Part shown: piece after piece, positions 7,794-15,586 of the stretch | Layout of the letters: the number at the start of each line of letters is the position of its first letter | Position numbering within the stretch: position 1 is the stretch's first letter | Origin: an uncultured Eubacteriales bacterium | GTDB taxonomy: Bacteria > Bacillota > Clostridia > Oscillospirales > CAG-272 | Direction of reading: 5' to 3' | DNA length: 64,000 bases | Assembly: GCA_934373635.1 (NCBI GenBank) | Contig: CAKROZ010000004.1 | Location: 60,967-124,966, forward strand | Notes under the pieces: generated by a model | Told to the model about the DNA's origin: nothing | Seen by the model: only the letters and a program-made list of their open reading frames with translations | Databases searched by the model: none | Translations under genes and position numbers: made by a program

Positions 7794-9595
7794 ACGGTCT
7801 CCTTTCTTTGTAGGTCGGACGTCGCTTGTTCGAGCGTGTCGCCGAAGTATTCGACATTCTCTCTCGCGTAAGGGTAATGCGCCCGCTCCTGACACTGCCA
7901 ATACCGAAGCAGGGTCATCGGGTCGGACGGATCGCCGAGTGCGCCCGCCCGCAGATTCTCGAGGTTCTTTTCCCAGATCTCCTCGCGTCTGCCCTCGATG
8001 CCGCCGTTCGGATCGATGGAGAAGAGGTAGCCGTCATCGTAGAAATACTCACCCGTTTTCGTGTCGTATTCGAGAAAGTCGTAACGGTTGAACATTGCGT
8101 CGTGGATCCGTCCGTAGGCGTCACGGTAGGAGAGCTTGCGCGGCTCGTCCGCGAAGGCGAGAAAGTGTCGGAAGATCAGGCGGTCGATGTCCGCGTAGGC
8201 GGTGTGCTTCATCTTCCGCTTGGACTCGAGACGTCCCGATGCCTGACGGATGCGCAACTCCCGCGCATACCCCGATTCGTTGCCCGTGTAGTTGATCCCC
8301 TGATAGGCGTCCGAGATGCCGAGTGTGCGCTTGGCGTGCGAGTACAGGCGTTCCGCTTCCGCGATGTCCTGCGAGATGTCGGGGGTGGTGTCTACCTTAC
8401 CGTATTGCGAGGCGCTTTCCCCGGGCTTCATGCGGATCACCTGACCGAACACCGAGTTGTTCAGGCTGACGGTCGCGTCCTCGGGGAGGACGGGGGTGAC
8501 GCCCGCGCGCAGAAGCTTCTGAAGAATCCGCGTCTCCACCTTGTTGATCGCCTGTTGCTCGGGACGGATGTATTCGCAGTCCGACTGACCGAACAGGCTC
8601 TTTTCGCCCGAGGTGTTTTTGCGGATGACGACGGGAAAGTCCTTCGGCACGTAGTAGGGAAGCCGCGTCCGCTCCATGCGGAAGCCCTCCCCCTCCGAGA
8701 TCGGACAGCCCGCGACGTCCAGCACGGGGGAGAGGGAAGAGATCACCGTGCCGTCCGAGAGAGCAATGTCCCGGTCAAGCACCTCATGCGTCTCGTCGGC
8801 GAGCACGAGGGCGGGCGTCTTGCAGACGCAGAGCCCCGCTTCCCGCCCGCAGTTTCGGCATATCTTCCGCTTGCGGCGGTAATAATTCGGAAGATCGAGG
8901 AGCGCAAGCTCTCCCGAAAAAATGAATTCTCCGACCTCCCCCTCCTCGTCTTTGTAAAAGCAGAGAATGACGGTGACCGCCTCACCGGCATCCGCCGAGG
9001 GAATCTCCTCCCATTCGATGTCCGCCCGCGCGAGGTCTTCCTCGCTCACACCGTATCGGCGCATCAGCTCCGCCTTCGTCGTGACGAAGCGGAGAAAGCA
9101 ATAGTCCATGTCCGAGATCTTCGTGATGTTCGGCTGAGGAATGAAGTCACGGGGAGACAGACAGGAGACGCGGATGCCGCCGAGGTCGCCGCCCTGCCCG
9201 ACGGGATTTTCCCATTCGACGAGGAAGACACTGCCGCCGTAAATGTAGGTGTAGCGCTCGTCCATGTCGTTCATTTCTTCAAAAGGAAGCATGTCGCGCA
9301 CGGAGGCGCAGAGCCGCTCGACGGACTTTGCGTTGCGGTCCTTTTTCTCGCTGTAGCAGCTTGCCTCAACCTTCGGGGGCGGAATTTCGGAGGAGACCTG
9401 ACTTTCGACGATCTCGTAGGTGATGTTTCGCACGGTGCCCGCCCGCTCTTTCGACCCGTCAAGCTCGTCGGAGCCGCGGTATTGCTGCATATGACGCAGA
9501 AAAAGCGCGTCGGTCTCGGCAAAGCGGTCGCGTGCATTTTCGTAAAGAGTGCGGAAATAGTCCGTCCGCGCGGATTGGCTTTGTTCTTTGTTCAT
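7790..9595 (-). CDS. Portal protein
   Basis: A 601-residue portal, the dodecameric ring through which DNA enters the head. The N-terminal helical region (residues about 10-60), the GSVFLVEW core near 125, the AINKVETRILQKLLRAG helix near 385 and the GISDAYQG/ESGYARELRIRQASG segment near 450-480 match the style of P22-like and related Clostridia-phage portals. Near residue 255 there is a CRNCGREAGLCVC insertion with four closely spaced cysteines that looks like a zinc knuckle, which is unusual for portals. ATG 9595 overlaps the large terminase stop by ATGA and has GGAG eight bases upstream. Confidence 0.8.
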   Translation of the reverse strand: MNKEQSQSARTDYFRTLYENARDRFAETDALFLRHMQQYRGSDELDGSKERAGTVRNITYEIVESQVSSEIPPPKVEASCYSEKKDRNAKSVERLCASVRDMLPFEEMNDMDERYTYIYGGSVFLVEWENPVGQGGDLGGIRVSCLSPRDFIPQPNITKISDMDYCFLRFVTTKAELMRRYGVSEEDLARADIEWEEIPSADAGEAVTVILCFYKDEEGEVGEFIFSGELALLDLPNYYRRKRKICRNCGREAGLCVCKTPALVLADETHEVLDRDIALSDGTVISSLSPVLDVAGCPISEGEGFRMERTRLPYYVPKDFPVVIRKNTSGEKSLFGQSDCEYIRPEQQAINKVETRILQKLLRAGVTPVLPEDATVSLNNSVFGQVIRMKPGESASQYGKVDTTPDISQDIAEAERLYSHAKRTLGISDAYQGINYTGNESGYARELRIRQASGRLESKRKMKHTAYADIDRLIFRHFLAFADEPRKLSYRDAYGRIHDAMFNRYDFLEYDTKTGEYFYDDGYLFSIDPNGGIEGRREEIWEKNLENLRAGALGDPSDPMTLLRYWQCQERAHYPYARENVEYFGDTLEQATSDLQRKETV

Positions 9596-10956
9596 ATCGG
9601 TTCTCCGTATTTTTTCAAGAGATAATTCCGCGCTTCGGCATCCGCCGCCTCATAGTCCTCCCACATGTCCGCCGTCCATACGGTTCGTCCCGCGGCGGGC
9701 GCCTTCTCCGCGGGCCGCGTGTAAAAAACGGCAAACCCGCGCAGGGCGTCGGGCGCGTGCGTGATCTCGTGCGGCTCACTTGCGCAGTCGCTCGGGCGCC
9801 GACGGTCAATCTGTAAGGCGGGCAGGCATCGGATGATCTCGGTACAGAAGGAGAAGATCTTCAGCCCGACCCGCCCGCCTTTCTCGGCGAGAAGCTCCTT
9901 GATCGCGAGCCAGCCGCTCTCGCGGTTGTTCGAGGTCTTGGTAAAGGTCACGCCGAAGGAGGAAAAGAGCGCCGCCTTGGACTTTCCCGTCTCCTGCGAG
10001 CGGGAGAAGAGATCGGGCGGCGCGAGCGTCGCGTAGATCTCCTCCGACGCGGGTGTGCGGGAGAGAATTGCCTCGGCGGCTTTTCCGATGGGAAGATCGG
10101 ACTCGCAATACTCGCGATAGACGTAAGCACATCCGTCGGGAGAAAGCGCGATCCAAAGACAGGCGAGGCGGTCAAGCCCGTAGTCGATGGTACGGTACTT
10201 GCGCCAGGAGGAGGGGATCGTAAACGGCTCCGTAACATGGAGCCGCCTCGAAAATTCGGGAAAATACTGTCCGTCGAAGATGTCCCACTCCCCGTAGAGG
10301 AGCGCCTTTCTCTCCCGCTCGGGCAGGGCGAGGAGCCGCTTTTTGTACATCGGGTCGGCGCGCATCAGAAATCCGTTGTCTTCGATCCGCGCGGGGAGGA
10401 ATACGCGGCGAAGACCGTCCCGCCCCGTGAAGGGAACACCCGCGGGGGAAGGATCGATAAAGCGTGCCTTGACCCATGCGTGCCCGATGCCCCCGGGGTT
10501 TGTCGAGGACTTGATCTGCCGAGGGAAGTCCGTCGCCCCGCGCAGGCGGGAAAGCAGATAGATGTATTGCCCTTCGGTAAAATGCGTCAGCTCGTCAAAG
10601 CGGATGACATCGTATTCGGCACTCTGGTATTGGTACACGTCATTTTCCGTGGCACAGTACCCGAAGTCGATGAGTGACCCGTTCGCAAATCTGCCCGTGT
10701 GGGAGGAGGCATGATAGGAATATACCTCTTTCGGATAAAGAGAAAGACTCGTTCGGATGAGGGATTTCTCAAGCTCGGGCAGCGTCCGTCTCAGGATCAG
10801 TTGCTTCGAGCGCGGATACTTCATCGCGTAAAGGAGCGCGTCCACCAGCTGCCCGTAGGATTTTCCGCCTCCCGCCGCCCCGCCGAACAGAACCTCGGAT
10901 TCTGTCGCATCAATAAAAGATTTTTGCCTTTTTGTAACTTCAAGTTTACACTTCAT
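9592..10956 (-). CDS. Terminase large subunit
   Basis: A 454-residue packaging motor ATPase-nuclease. Walker A is GGAAGGGKS near residue 27, Walker B is VIRFDEL near 115, followed by a SSTNPGG coupling motif near 160. The C-terminal RNase H-like nuclease starts with TIDYGLDRLACLW near residue 250, giving the first catalytic Asp. It couples ATP hydrolysis to DNA translocation through the portal and cuts the concatemer. ATG 10956 overlaps the small terminase stop by ATGA, and the gene ends with another ATGA overlap into the portal gene. Length is normal for this family. Confidence 0.92.
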   Translation of the reverse strand: MKCKLEVTKRQKSFIDATESEVLFGGAAGGGKSYGQLVDALLYAMKYPRSKQLILRRTLPELEKSLIRTSLSLYPKEVYSYHASSHTGRFANGSLIDFGYCATENDVYQYQSAEYDVIRFDELTHFTEGQYIYLLSRLRGATDFPRQIKSSTNPGGIGHAWVKARFIDPSPAGVPFTGRDGLRRVFLPARIEDNGFLMRADPMYKKRLLALPERERKALLYGEWDIFDGQYFPEFSRRLHVTEPFTIPSSWRKYRTIDYGLDRLACLWIALSPDGCAYVYREYCESDLPIGKAAEAILSRTPASEEIYATLAPPDLFSRSQETGKSKAALFSSFGVTFTKTSNNRESGWLAIKELLAEKGGRVGLKIFSFCTEIIRCLPALQIDRRRPSDCASEPHEITHAPDALRGFAVFYTRPAEKAPAAGRTVWTADMWEDYEAADAEARNYLLKKYGEPI

Positions 10957-11291
10957 GCTTGCGACACGACTTCGAGGGTCAGGGCGAGACTGTTATCTTC
11001 GGCGGAGGCTTCACTCTCCTCCGTGAGAAGAAACTTTACGAACGAAGGGTCATAGTGACGGCATAACGCTTGGTCAATCAGATAATCTCTGCGGATTTCG
11101 TTGCACTCTCTATACACCCTGTCGAAGGCTTCATCCTCACGGTACGCACAAAGCTCTGCGACACGACAGCCCGATATCCTCGCGAACTTTTCAAAGCTCG
11201 GGGCTCCCTCACCGTCGAACTCCGTAAAATAGCGGAGCATCCGACGGGCGAGCCTTTGGCGGGCGGCGTCGCCCTTCGATCCGTCCTTCAT
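10953..11291 (-). CDS. Terminase small subunit (likely)
   Basis: A 112-residue protein, the first gene of the phage head operon. It is mostly helical, with a helix-turn-helix-like segment FEKFARISGCRVAELCAY at residues 33-50, consistent with DNA recognition by a small terminase. ATG 11291 has AAAGGAGG eight bases upstream. The stop overlaps the large terminase start (ATGA). Assignment rests mainly on position, size and the helix-turn-helix-like segment. Confidence 0.7.
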   Translation of the reverse strand: MKDGSKGDAARQRLARRMLRYFTEFDGEGAPSFEKFARISGCRVAELCAYREDEAFDRVYRECNEIRRDYLIDQALCRHYDPSFVKFLLTEESEASAEDNSLALTLEVVSQA

Positions 11292-11363
11292 CCCGGTCTT
11301 CCTCCTTTCCTTTCGATCTGCCTTTGATCCCGCGTTCCGGACCGCTCTCTCAAAGGCATCTCC

Positions 11364-11372
11364 AGTATAACA
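11364..11372 (-). promoter_or_regulatory. Candidate extended -10 promoter of phage head operon
   Basis: Minus-strand TGT-TATACT matches an extended -10 element. The -35 region at the usual distance is poor (CTTACG). It would start transcription near 11357, giving a leader of about 65 bases before the small terminase gene. It directly follows the terminator below. Prediction by eye only. Confidence 0.35.
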
Positions 11373-11404
11373 AAAAATCGCCGCCCCGTAAGTATGGGCG
11401 GCGA
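11372..11404 (-). terminator. Rho-independent terminator after ABC-F gene
   Basis: A nine-base-pair GC-rich stem (11378-11386 with 11396-11404, nine-base loop) is followed on the minus strand by six Ts. It would end ABC-F transcription before the phage operon. Confidence 0.75.
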
Positions 11405-11658
11405 CCGAAAGTCAAAGGATCTTTGATAAGGTTTTTAAGGCAGGTTGCATAAAAATCCCGAAGCTTTTCCGAATACGGTGCATCGGAAGGACGGAACGGT
11501 CATTTTTCAATGGGAAATTTTGCATGACGCGATCACGTTTTTCATGAGATTTTGATGATAAAATGTAAGTGCACGTTAAATCATCTTAAATTTTCGGGAA
11601 AAATGAGAGATCCGCGACGGGAGATCAAAGTGCACGTGACGGACTTTTTATGTCTCTT
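11405..11658. other. Non-coding gap at the host/phage junction
   Basis: No supported gene. The stretch is more AT-rich than its neighbours. It contains the ten-base direct repeat AAGTGCACGT at 11567-11576 and 11628-11637, 61 bases apart and each centred on palindromic GTGCAC; these could be operator half-sites or an attachment-site remnant, but nothing proves either. Confidence 0.4.
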
Positions 11659-13584
11659 TTACATCACGATCTCATAGAGGGAGAGAAGCTCCTCCTCGAT
11701 CTCACTTTTGCGTCGGTCGAGCTCGGCGGCACGCACATAGTCGGTCTGCGCCTCGCCGAAAAGCTCGCGGTCGATCTCGTCCGATTCCGCTTCAAGGGCG
11801 GCGATGCGCTCTTTTGCGCGCACGATCTTTCGCTCGGCGGCGCGGCGCTCGGCGTTTTCCTTCTTCTTTTGCTCATAGGCGAGCTTCGCGTCGGTCGGAG
11901 GGGGAGGGGGTGTTTCTCCCTCCGTGAGCGCCGCACGCTTTTCGCGCAATTCCATATAGGCGGTGTATGCGTCCTCGTAGCTCTCGAGCGGGTAGTCGAA
12001 CATGCCGTCCTCCCGCTCGGGCGCGAGCTCAATGATCCGCGTCGCCAGTCGGTTGATGAAATAGCGGTCGTGCGAGACCGCGATGACCGTCCCCTCAAAG
12101 GCGGCGAGCGCGTTCTCGAGCGCCTCGGAGGAACCGATGTCGAGGTGGTTGGTCGGCTCGTCCATCACGAGGAGATTCACTTTTTTCAGAATGAGCTTGG
12201 CAAGCGTCAGCCGCGCGCGCTCTCCTCCCGAAAGGGCGGAGATCTTTTTCGTCATGTCGTCCGCTCCGAAGAGAAAGAGCGCGAGCGTCGAGCGGAGCTC
12301 GAGATCCTTCTTCTCGGGATAGGTGTCGTGCATCTCCTCGAAGACGGTCTTTTCTTCGGAAAGCCCGCGGTTCTCCTGATCGTAATACCCGATCTTGATG
12401 TTATAGCCGAGCGTCAGCTTTCCGCCCGTCGGCGAGAGCCGTCCGCAGATGAGGCGCATCAGGGTGGATTTTCCGCACCCGTTCGGACCGAGGAAGAGGA
12501 CACGTTCTCCCTTTTTAATATAGAAGGTAAGATTGCGAAGCAGAGGCGCCCCGTCGTAGGAGAAGGAGAGCCCCTTTGCCGTCAGAACGTCTCCCGCGCT
12601 GTCCTCGGAGGAGAAGGAGAGACAGATGCTCTTCGGGTCATCCGGCAGCCTCTCGATCTTTTCCATGCGGGCGAGCTGCTTTTCCTTTGAGCGGATCGTG
12701 ACGAAGTTGTGCTCGCGGTTGCACCGCCGCTGAAATTCGATGTTCGCGCGGATCTTCGCGATCTCCTTTTGCTGTTCTTTGTAGCGCTTTTCGACCGAGG
12801 CGCGCTCCTCCTCCATCGCTTCCTTCGCCCGCGTGTAGCTCCCGGGGAAGAGCTTTGCCCGCCCGTATTGGATCTGCAGGGTCTTTGTCGTCGTGCGGTC
12901 GAGAAAATAACGGTCGTGCGAAATAATGAGAACCGTCTTTTTGTAGCTGGCAAGAAAGCTCTCGAGCCACGCGAGCGCGTCGATGTCAAGGTGGTTGGTC
13001 GGCTCGTCGAGCATCAGCACGTCCGGCTCAGTCGCGAGCAGACGCGCGAGGGCAAGCCGGGTATATTGCCCGCCCGAGAGCGTGGCGATCTTTTGCGTCA
13101 GCTGTCCCTCGGTAAAGCCGAGGCGGAGCAGCATCCCCCGTGAGAGGGAGCGGAAGCGGCTTCCCCCTCCCGCCTCATAGCGTCGGCGCACCTCATCGAG
13201 AGAATGAGAGAGGGCAGAGAGCCTTGCCTCGTCGGTCTTCGGCGCGGAGGCAAGCTCACATTCGAGACGGTCGATCTCCGCCTCGTCCGCGAGCAGCTCG
13301 GGGAACGCCGTTACCATGTAGTCGAGCATGGTGTGGTCGGCGGGGAGGGCGGAGAGGTCCGGATTTTGCTCCAGCATGCCGATGCGGTGTCCTTTTTGCA
13401 GATAGACCGCGCCCCCGTCGGGAGACAGTGCGCCCGCGATGATGCGGAAGAGTGTGGTTTTTCCCGCACCGTTGACGCCGACGATACCAACCTTGTCCCC
13501 GTCATTGACGGCGAAGGAGACATCGGACAGAATCACATCGGTGCCGAAGGCGAGAGAAAGGTCGGAGACGGAGAGTGCAATCAT
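11659..13584 (-). CDS. ABC-F family ATPase
   Basis: A 641-residue soluble protein with two ABC domains and no membrane segments. Domain 1 has GVNGAGKTT near residue 36, LSGGQYTRLALARLL and LMLDEPTNHLD; domain 2 has GPNGCGKST near 350, LSGGERARLTLAKLI and LLVMDEPTNHLD. The linker between domains is helical, and the last 75 residues form a charged coiled coil. ABC-F proteins act on the ribosome as translation factors or antibiotic protection factors. The overall look is YdiF/Uup-like rather than a known resistance type; which one cannot be settled here. ATG 13584 has AAAGGA seven to eight bases upstream. It stands alone, with its own promoter and terminator. Confidence 0.92.
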   Translation of the reverse strand: MIALSVSDLSLAFGTDVILSDVSFAVNDGDKVGIVGVNGAGKTTLFRIIAGALSPDGGAVYLQKGHRIGMLEQNPDLSALPADHTMLDYMVTAFPELLADEAEIDRLECELASAPKTDEARLSALSHSLDEVRRRYEAGGGSRFRSLSRGMLLRLGFTEGQLTQKIATLSGGQYTRLALARLLATEPDVLMLDEPTNHLDIDALAWLESFLASYKKTVLIISHDRYFLDRTTTKTLQIQYGRAKLFPGSYTRAKEAMEEERASVEKRYKEQQKEIAKIRANIEFQRRCNREHNFVTIRSKEKQLARMEKIERLPDDPKSICLSFSSEDSAGDVLTAKGLSFSYDGAPLLRNLTFYIKKGERVLFLGPNGCGKSTLMRLICGRLSPTGGKLTLGYNIKIGYYDQENRGLSEEKTVFEEMHDTYPEKKDLELRSTLALFLFGADDMTKKISALSGGERARLTLAKLILKKVNLLVMDEPTNHLDIGSSEALENALAAFEGTVIAVSHDRYFINRLATRIIELAPEREDGMFDYPLESYEDAYTAYMELREKRAALTEGETPPPPPTDAKLAYEQKKKENAERRAAERKIVRAKERIAALEAESDEIDRELFGEAQTDYVRAAELDRRKSEIEEELLSLYEIVM

Positions 13585-13619
13585 GGCATGTCCTTTCGGA
13601 TAGGAAACTTTCTTTTGTT

Positions 13620-13648
13620 ATTCTACCATAAATCAAAAGGAAAATCAA
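13620..13648 (-). promoter_or_regulatory. Promoter of ABC-F gene
   Basis: Minus strand TTGATT (13643-13648), 17-base spacer, TAGAAT (13620-13625), about 30 bases before the start codon at 13584. Ten of twelve bases match consensus. Confidence 0.65.
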
Positions 13649-13673
13649 GAGTGCGCGCAGATAGGAGGAGCAT

Positions 13674-13858
13674 ACTGCATAAATATGCAATCCGCGTGCA
13701 TGATGACAGGAGATACAAAATCCGTGCCTGCCGAAACAAAGGTTTTATCTTTGCGAAAACTCCTCGAAATTCTTTGAAAGAATCGAAAGTATCCTTATTT
13801 TTTGAGCAAGCTGCACAAAAAAACGCATGCCCCTCCTTTTGTTGCATAAAAATTCAAT
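13674..13858. promoter_or_regulatory. Two ArgR (ARG box)-like sites upstream of amino-acid transporter
   Basis: TGCATAAATATGCA at 13676-13689 and TGCATAAAAATTCA at 13843-13856 resemble the ArgR/AhrC operator core (TGAATAAAAATTCA). The second lies about 30 bases before the -35 element of the transporter promoter. They suggest arginine-dependent control of the importer. The rest of this intergenic stretch (13585-13968) holds only the divergent promoters; I see no gene in it. Confidence 0.4.
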
Positions 13859-13885
13859 AAATACGAATTTTTTTGCAAAAAATGC

Positions 13886-13914
13886 TTGACAAATGCAGAA
13901 AAGAGGTGTATAAT
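13886..13914 (+). promoter_or_regulatory. Consensus promoter of amino-acid ABC transporter
   Basis: TTGACA (13886-13891), 17-base spacer, TATAAT (13909-13914): a perfect match. It gives a leader of about 48 bases before the binding-protein start. Confidence 0.85.
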
Positions 13915-13968
13915 GAGTCCATCAAAAACAGACGGGCGCACCGCCCGCGGAACGGAAGGTAGTATCCA

Positions 13969-14790
13969 ATGAAAAAAATTCTCTCTTTTCTTCTTTGTCT
14001 TGTCCTTGCGACGGGGTGTGCTCTGACGCTTGCCTCCTGCGGGGAAGAACAGCTCGTCGTGTACACCGAGGCGGGCTTTGCTCCGTTTGAATATGTGAAG
14101 GACGGTAAGATTGTCGGTGTCGATGTCGACATCATGGAGCTTGTCGCGAAAAAGCTCGGGAAAAAGCTCGTTGTCGAAAACGTGGAATTCGATAAAATCG
14201 TTGATGCAGTCCAAAAAGGTACGCTGACGAATGTCGGCGCCGCGGGTCTTTCTATCAACGAGGAGAGAAAAGCAAAGGTGGCGTTCTCCAAGGAGTATTA
14301 CACCGCAAACCTTTATGTTATCTATGAAAAGGCTGCCGCCGCAACCTATGAGAGCACCACGACCGATAATGTCACGGGCATTTATTGGGATAGCCTGAAG
14401 GGCAAGACAATTGCCGTGCAGAACGGCACGACCTCCGATCTCTTCCTCGCCGACGAACTGGACGGCGGGACGCTGAAGGACAGCGGTGCGAAAAAGACCG
14501 GGTTCTCACTCCTTGCCTCCGCGCTCTCCGACATCGGACTGAACAGTGACGTGCTCATCATCGACGAGCTGCCCGCAAAGAAGCTCGTGGAAGGAAAGGA
14601 CAACCTTGCCTGCGCACCCCTCTATTGGAAGGGTGAGAACGGCGATGCCGATGAGGCGGCGTGCGACACCTATGCCATCTGCGTGACGAAGGGACAGACC
14701 GAGATTCTGAACGCAATCAACGAGGTCCTCGACGAGCTCGGCAAAGAGGGCATCGATGCACTCGTTAAAAAGCACCTCGGTGTGCAGTAA
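13969..14790 (+). CDS. Amino-acid ABC transporter substrate-binding lipoprotein
   Basis: A 273-residue secreted solute receptor. Residues 1-27 are a lipoprotein signal peptide with lipobox LASC, so the mature protein is anchored outside the membrane. The mature part is a polar-amino-acid binding fold (SBP family 3): YTEAGFAPFEYVKDGKIVGVDVD at the start shows the conserved E..y.Pf...dgkivGfDvD pattern, then LSINEERKAKVAFS and the hinge GKTIAVQNGTTS. The substrate cannot be read from sequence; the ArgR-like boxes upstream point to arginine or another basic amino acid. It is the first gene of a receptor-permease-ATPase operon. Confidence 0.88.
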   Translation: MKKILSFLLCLVLATGCALTLASCGEEQLVVYTEAGFAPFEYVKDGKIVGVDVDIMELVAKKLGKKLVVENVEFDKIVDAVQKGTLTNVGAAGLSINEERKAKVAFSKEYYTANLYVIYEKAAAATYESTTTDNVTGIYWDSLKGKTIAVQNGTTSDLFLADELDGGTLKDSGAKKTGFSLLASALSDIGLNSDVLIIDELPAKKLVEGKDNLACAPLYWKGENGDADEAACDTYAICVTKGQTEILNAINEVLDELGKEGIDALVKKHLGVQ

Positions 14791-14804
14791 AAGAGACGAA
14801 ACCA

Positions 14805-14850
14805 CGACGAAAAGGGAAGGGTGCGCCCTTCCTTTTCGTCGCCTTCTTGT
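14805..14850 (+). terminator. Intra-operon hairpin / partial terminator
   Basis: A 16-base-pair near-perfect stem (14805-14821 with 14826-14841, one bulged G, loop TGCG) is followed by a T-rich stretch. Placed between receptor and permease genes, it probably lowers downstream expression so that the receptor is made in excess and may protect the receptor message. Confidence 0.65.
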
Positions 14851-14887
14851 GTTTTTCGGGAAATTTACAGATCAAAGGAAATTTGCT

Positions 14888-15586
14888 ATGCTAAGTGACA
14901 TCGGGCGGATCCTCTCCTCGGGAGAGATGCGCGGATATATTTTACAGGGCTTTTTCAACACCCTGCTTCTTGCCGTAACGGCGGCACTTCTCGGATTGGT
15001 TCTCGGCTTCATCGTCGCGATCGTCAAGATCGCCGCCGAGCATAATAAATATATGAAGATCCCCGCCGCGATCTGTCATGTATACACGACGGTCTTCCGC
15101 GGGACACCCGTCGCGCTCCAGCTGTTTATCATGGTGTTCGCCGTGTTTGCGATCCCGGGCTTCAAGCCCTATGCGGCGATTCTCACCTTCGGCATCAACT
15201 CGGGCGCCTACGTCTCGGAGAACATCCGCGCGGGCATCGAGTCGGTGGACAAAGGACAGATGGAGGCGGGACGCGCACTCGGTATGAGCTGGGGGCGGAC
15301 GATGATCCGCGTCGTTCTGCCGCAGGCGGTAAAGAATATCATCCCCGCCATCGGCAACGAGATGATCGCCCTGTTGAAGGAGACCTCCATCATCATCATG
15401 ATCGGCGCGACCCCGGGGACAATCACCTTCGACCTGAACGCGGCGGCGAATACGATCTACCGTCAGATTCCGAACTATCTCGCGAGTGGTCTGATCGTCG
15501 GTGTCTGCTATCTCGTCATTGTCTATCTCATGGTACTCGGCGTCAAGGTCGTGGAAAGGAAGTTAAAAGCAAGTGATCAGCGTTAG
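14888..15586 (+). CDS. Amino-acid ABC transporter permease
   Basis: A 232-residue His/Glu/Gln/Arg-type membrane permease. The frame extends upstream, but ATG 14888 has AAAGGA eight bases before it and gives a standard length. Five hydrophobic segments are visible. The family hallmarks are GFFNTLLLAV near the start, TVFRGTPVALQLF near residue 65 and the EAA loop ESVDKGQMEAGRALGMSWG near residue 120, which contacts the ATPase. It would form a homodimer with the next gene product as motor. Its end overlaps the ATPase start. Confidence 0.9.
   Translation: MLSDIGRILSSGEMRGYILQGFFNTLLLAVTAALLGLVLGFIVAIVKIAAEHNKYMKIPAAICHVYTTVFRGTPVALQLFIMVFAVFAIPGFKPYAAILTFGINSGAYVSENIRAGIESVDKGQMEAGRALGMSWGRTMIRVVLPQAVKNIIPAIGNEMIALLKETSIIIMIGATPGTITFDLNAAANTIYRQIPNYLASGLIVGVCYLVIVYLMVLGVKVVERKLKASDQR

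Larger units (their letters stand above)
1..11291 (-). mobile_element. Prophage head and short-tail module (partial)
   Basis: Twelve consecutive minus-strand genes run from small terminase at the right end to a truncated tail fibre at the left edge. Order is terminase, portal, scaffold-like proteins, capsid, connector, DNA-stabilisation-like hub, tail protein, fibre. No tape measure, tail tube or sheath gene lies between connector and fibre, so a podovirus-type short tail is inferred. No integrase, repressor, lysis or replication gene is inside the window, so the element continues left. Base composition is close to that of the host, with no sharp change at the boundary. The right boundary lies between 11292 and 11658; no attachment site was recognised. 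Confidence 0.88.

Noticed and set aside
7826..9625. A 599-codon plus-strand frame
   Set aside because: Antisense to the portal gene, with no ribosome site or recognisable domain.
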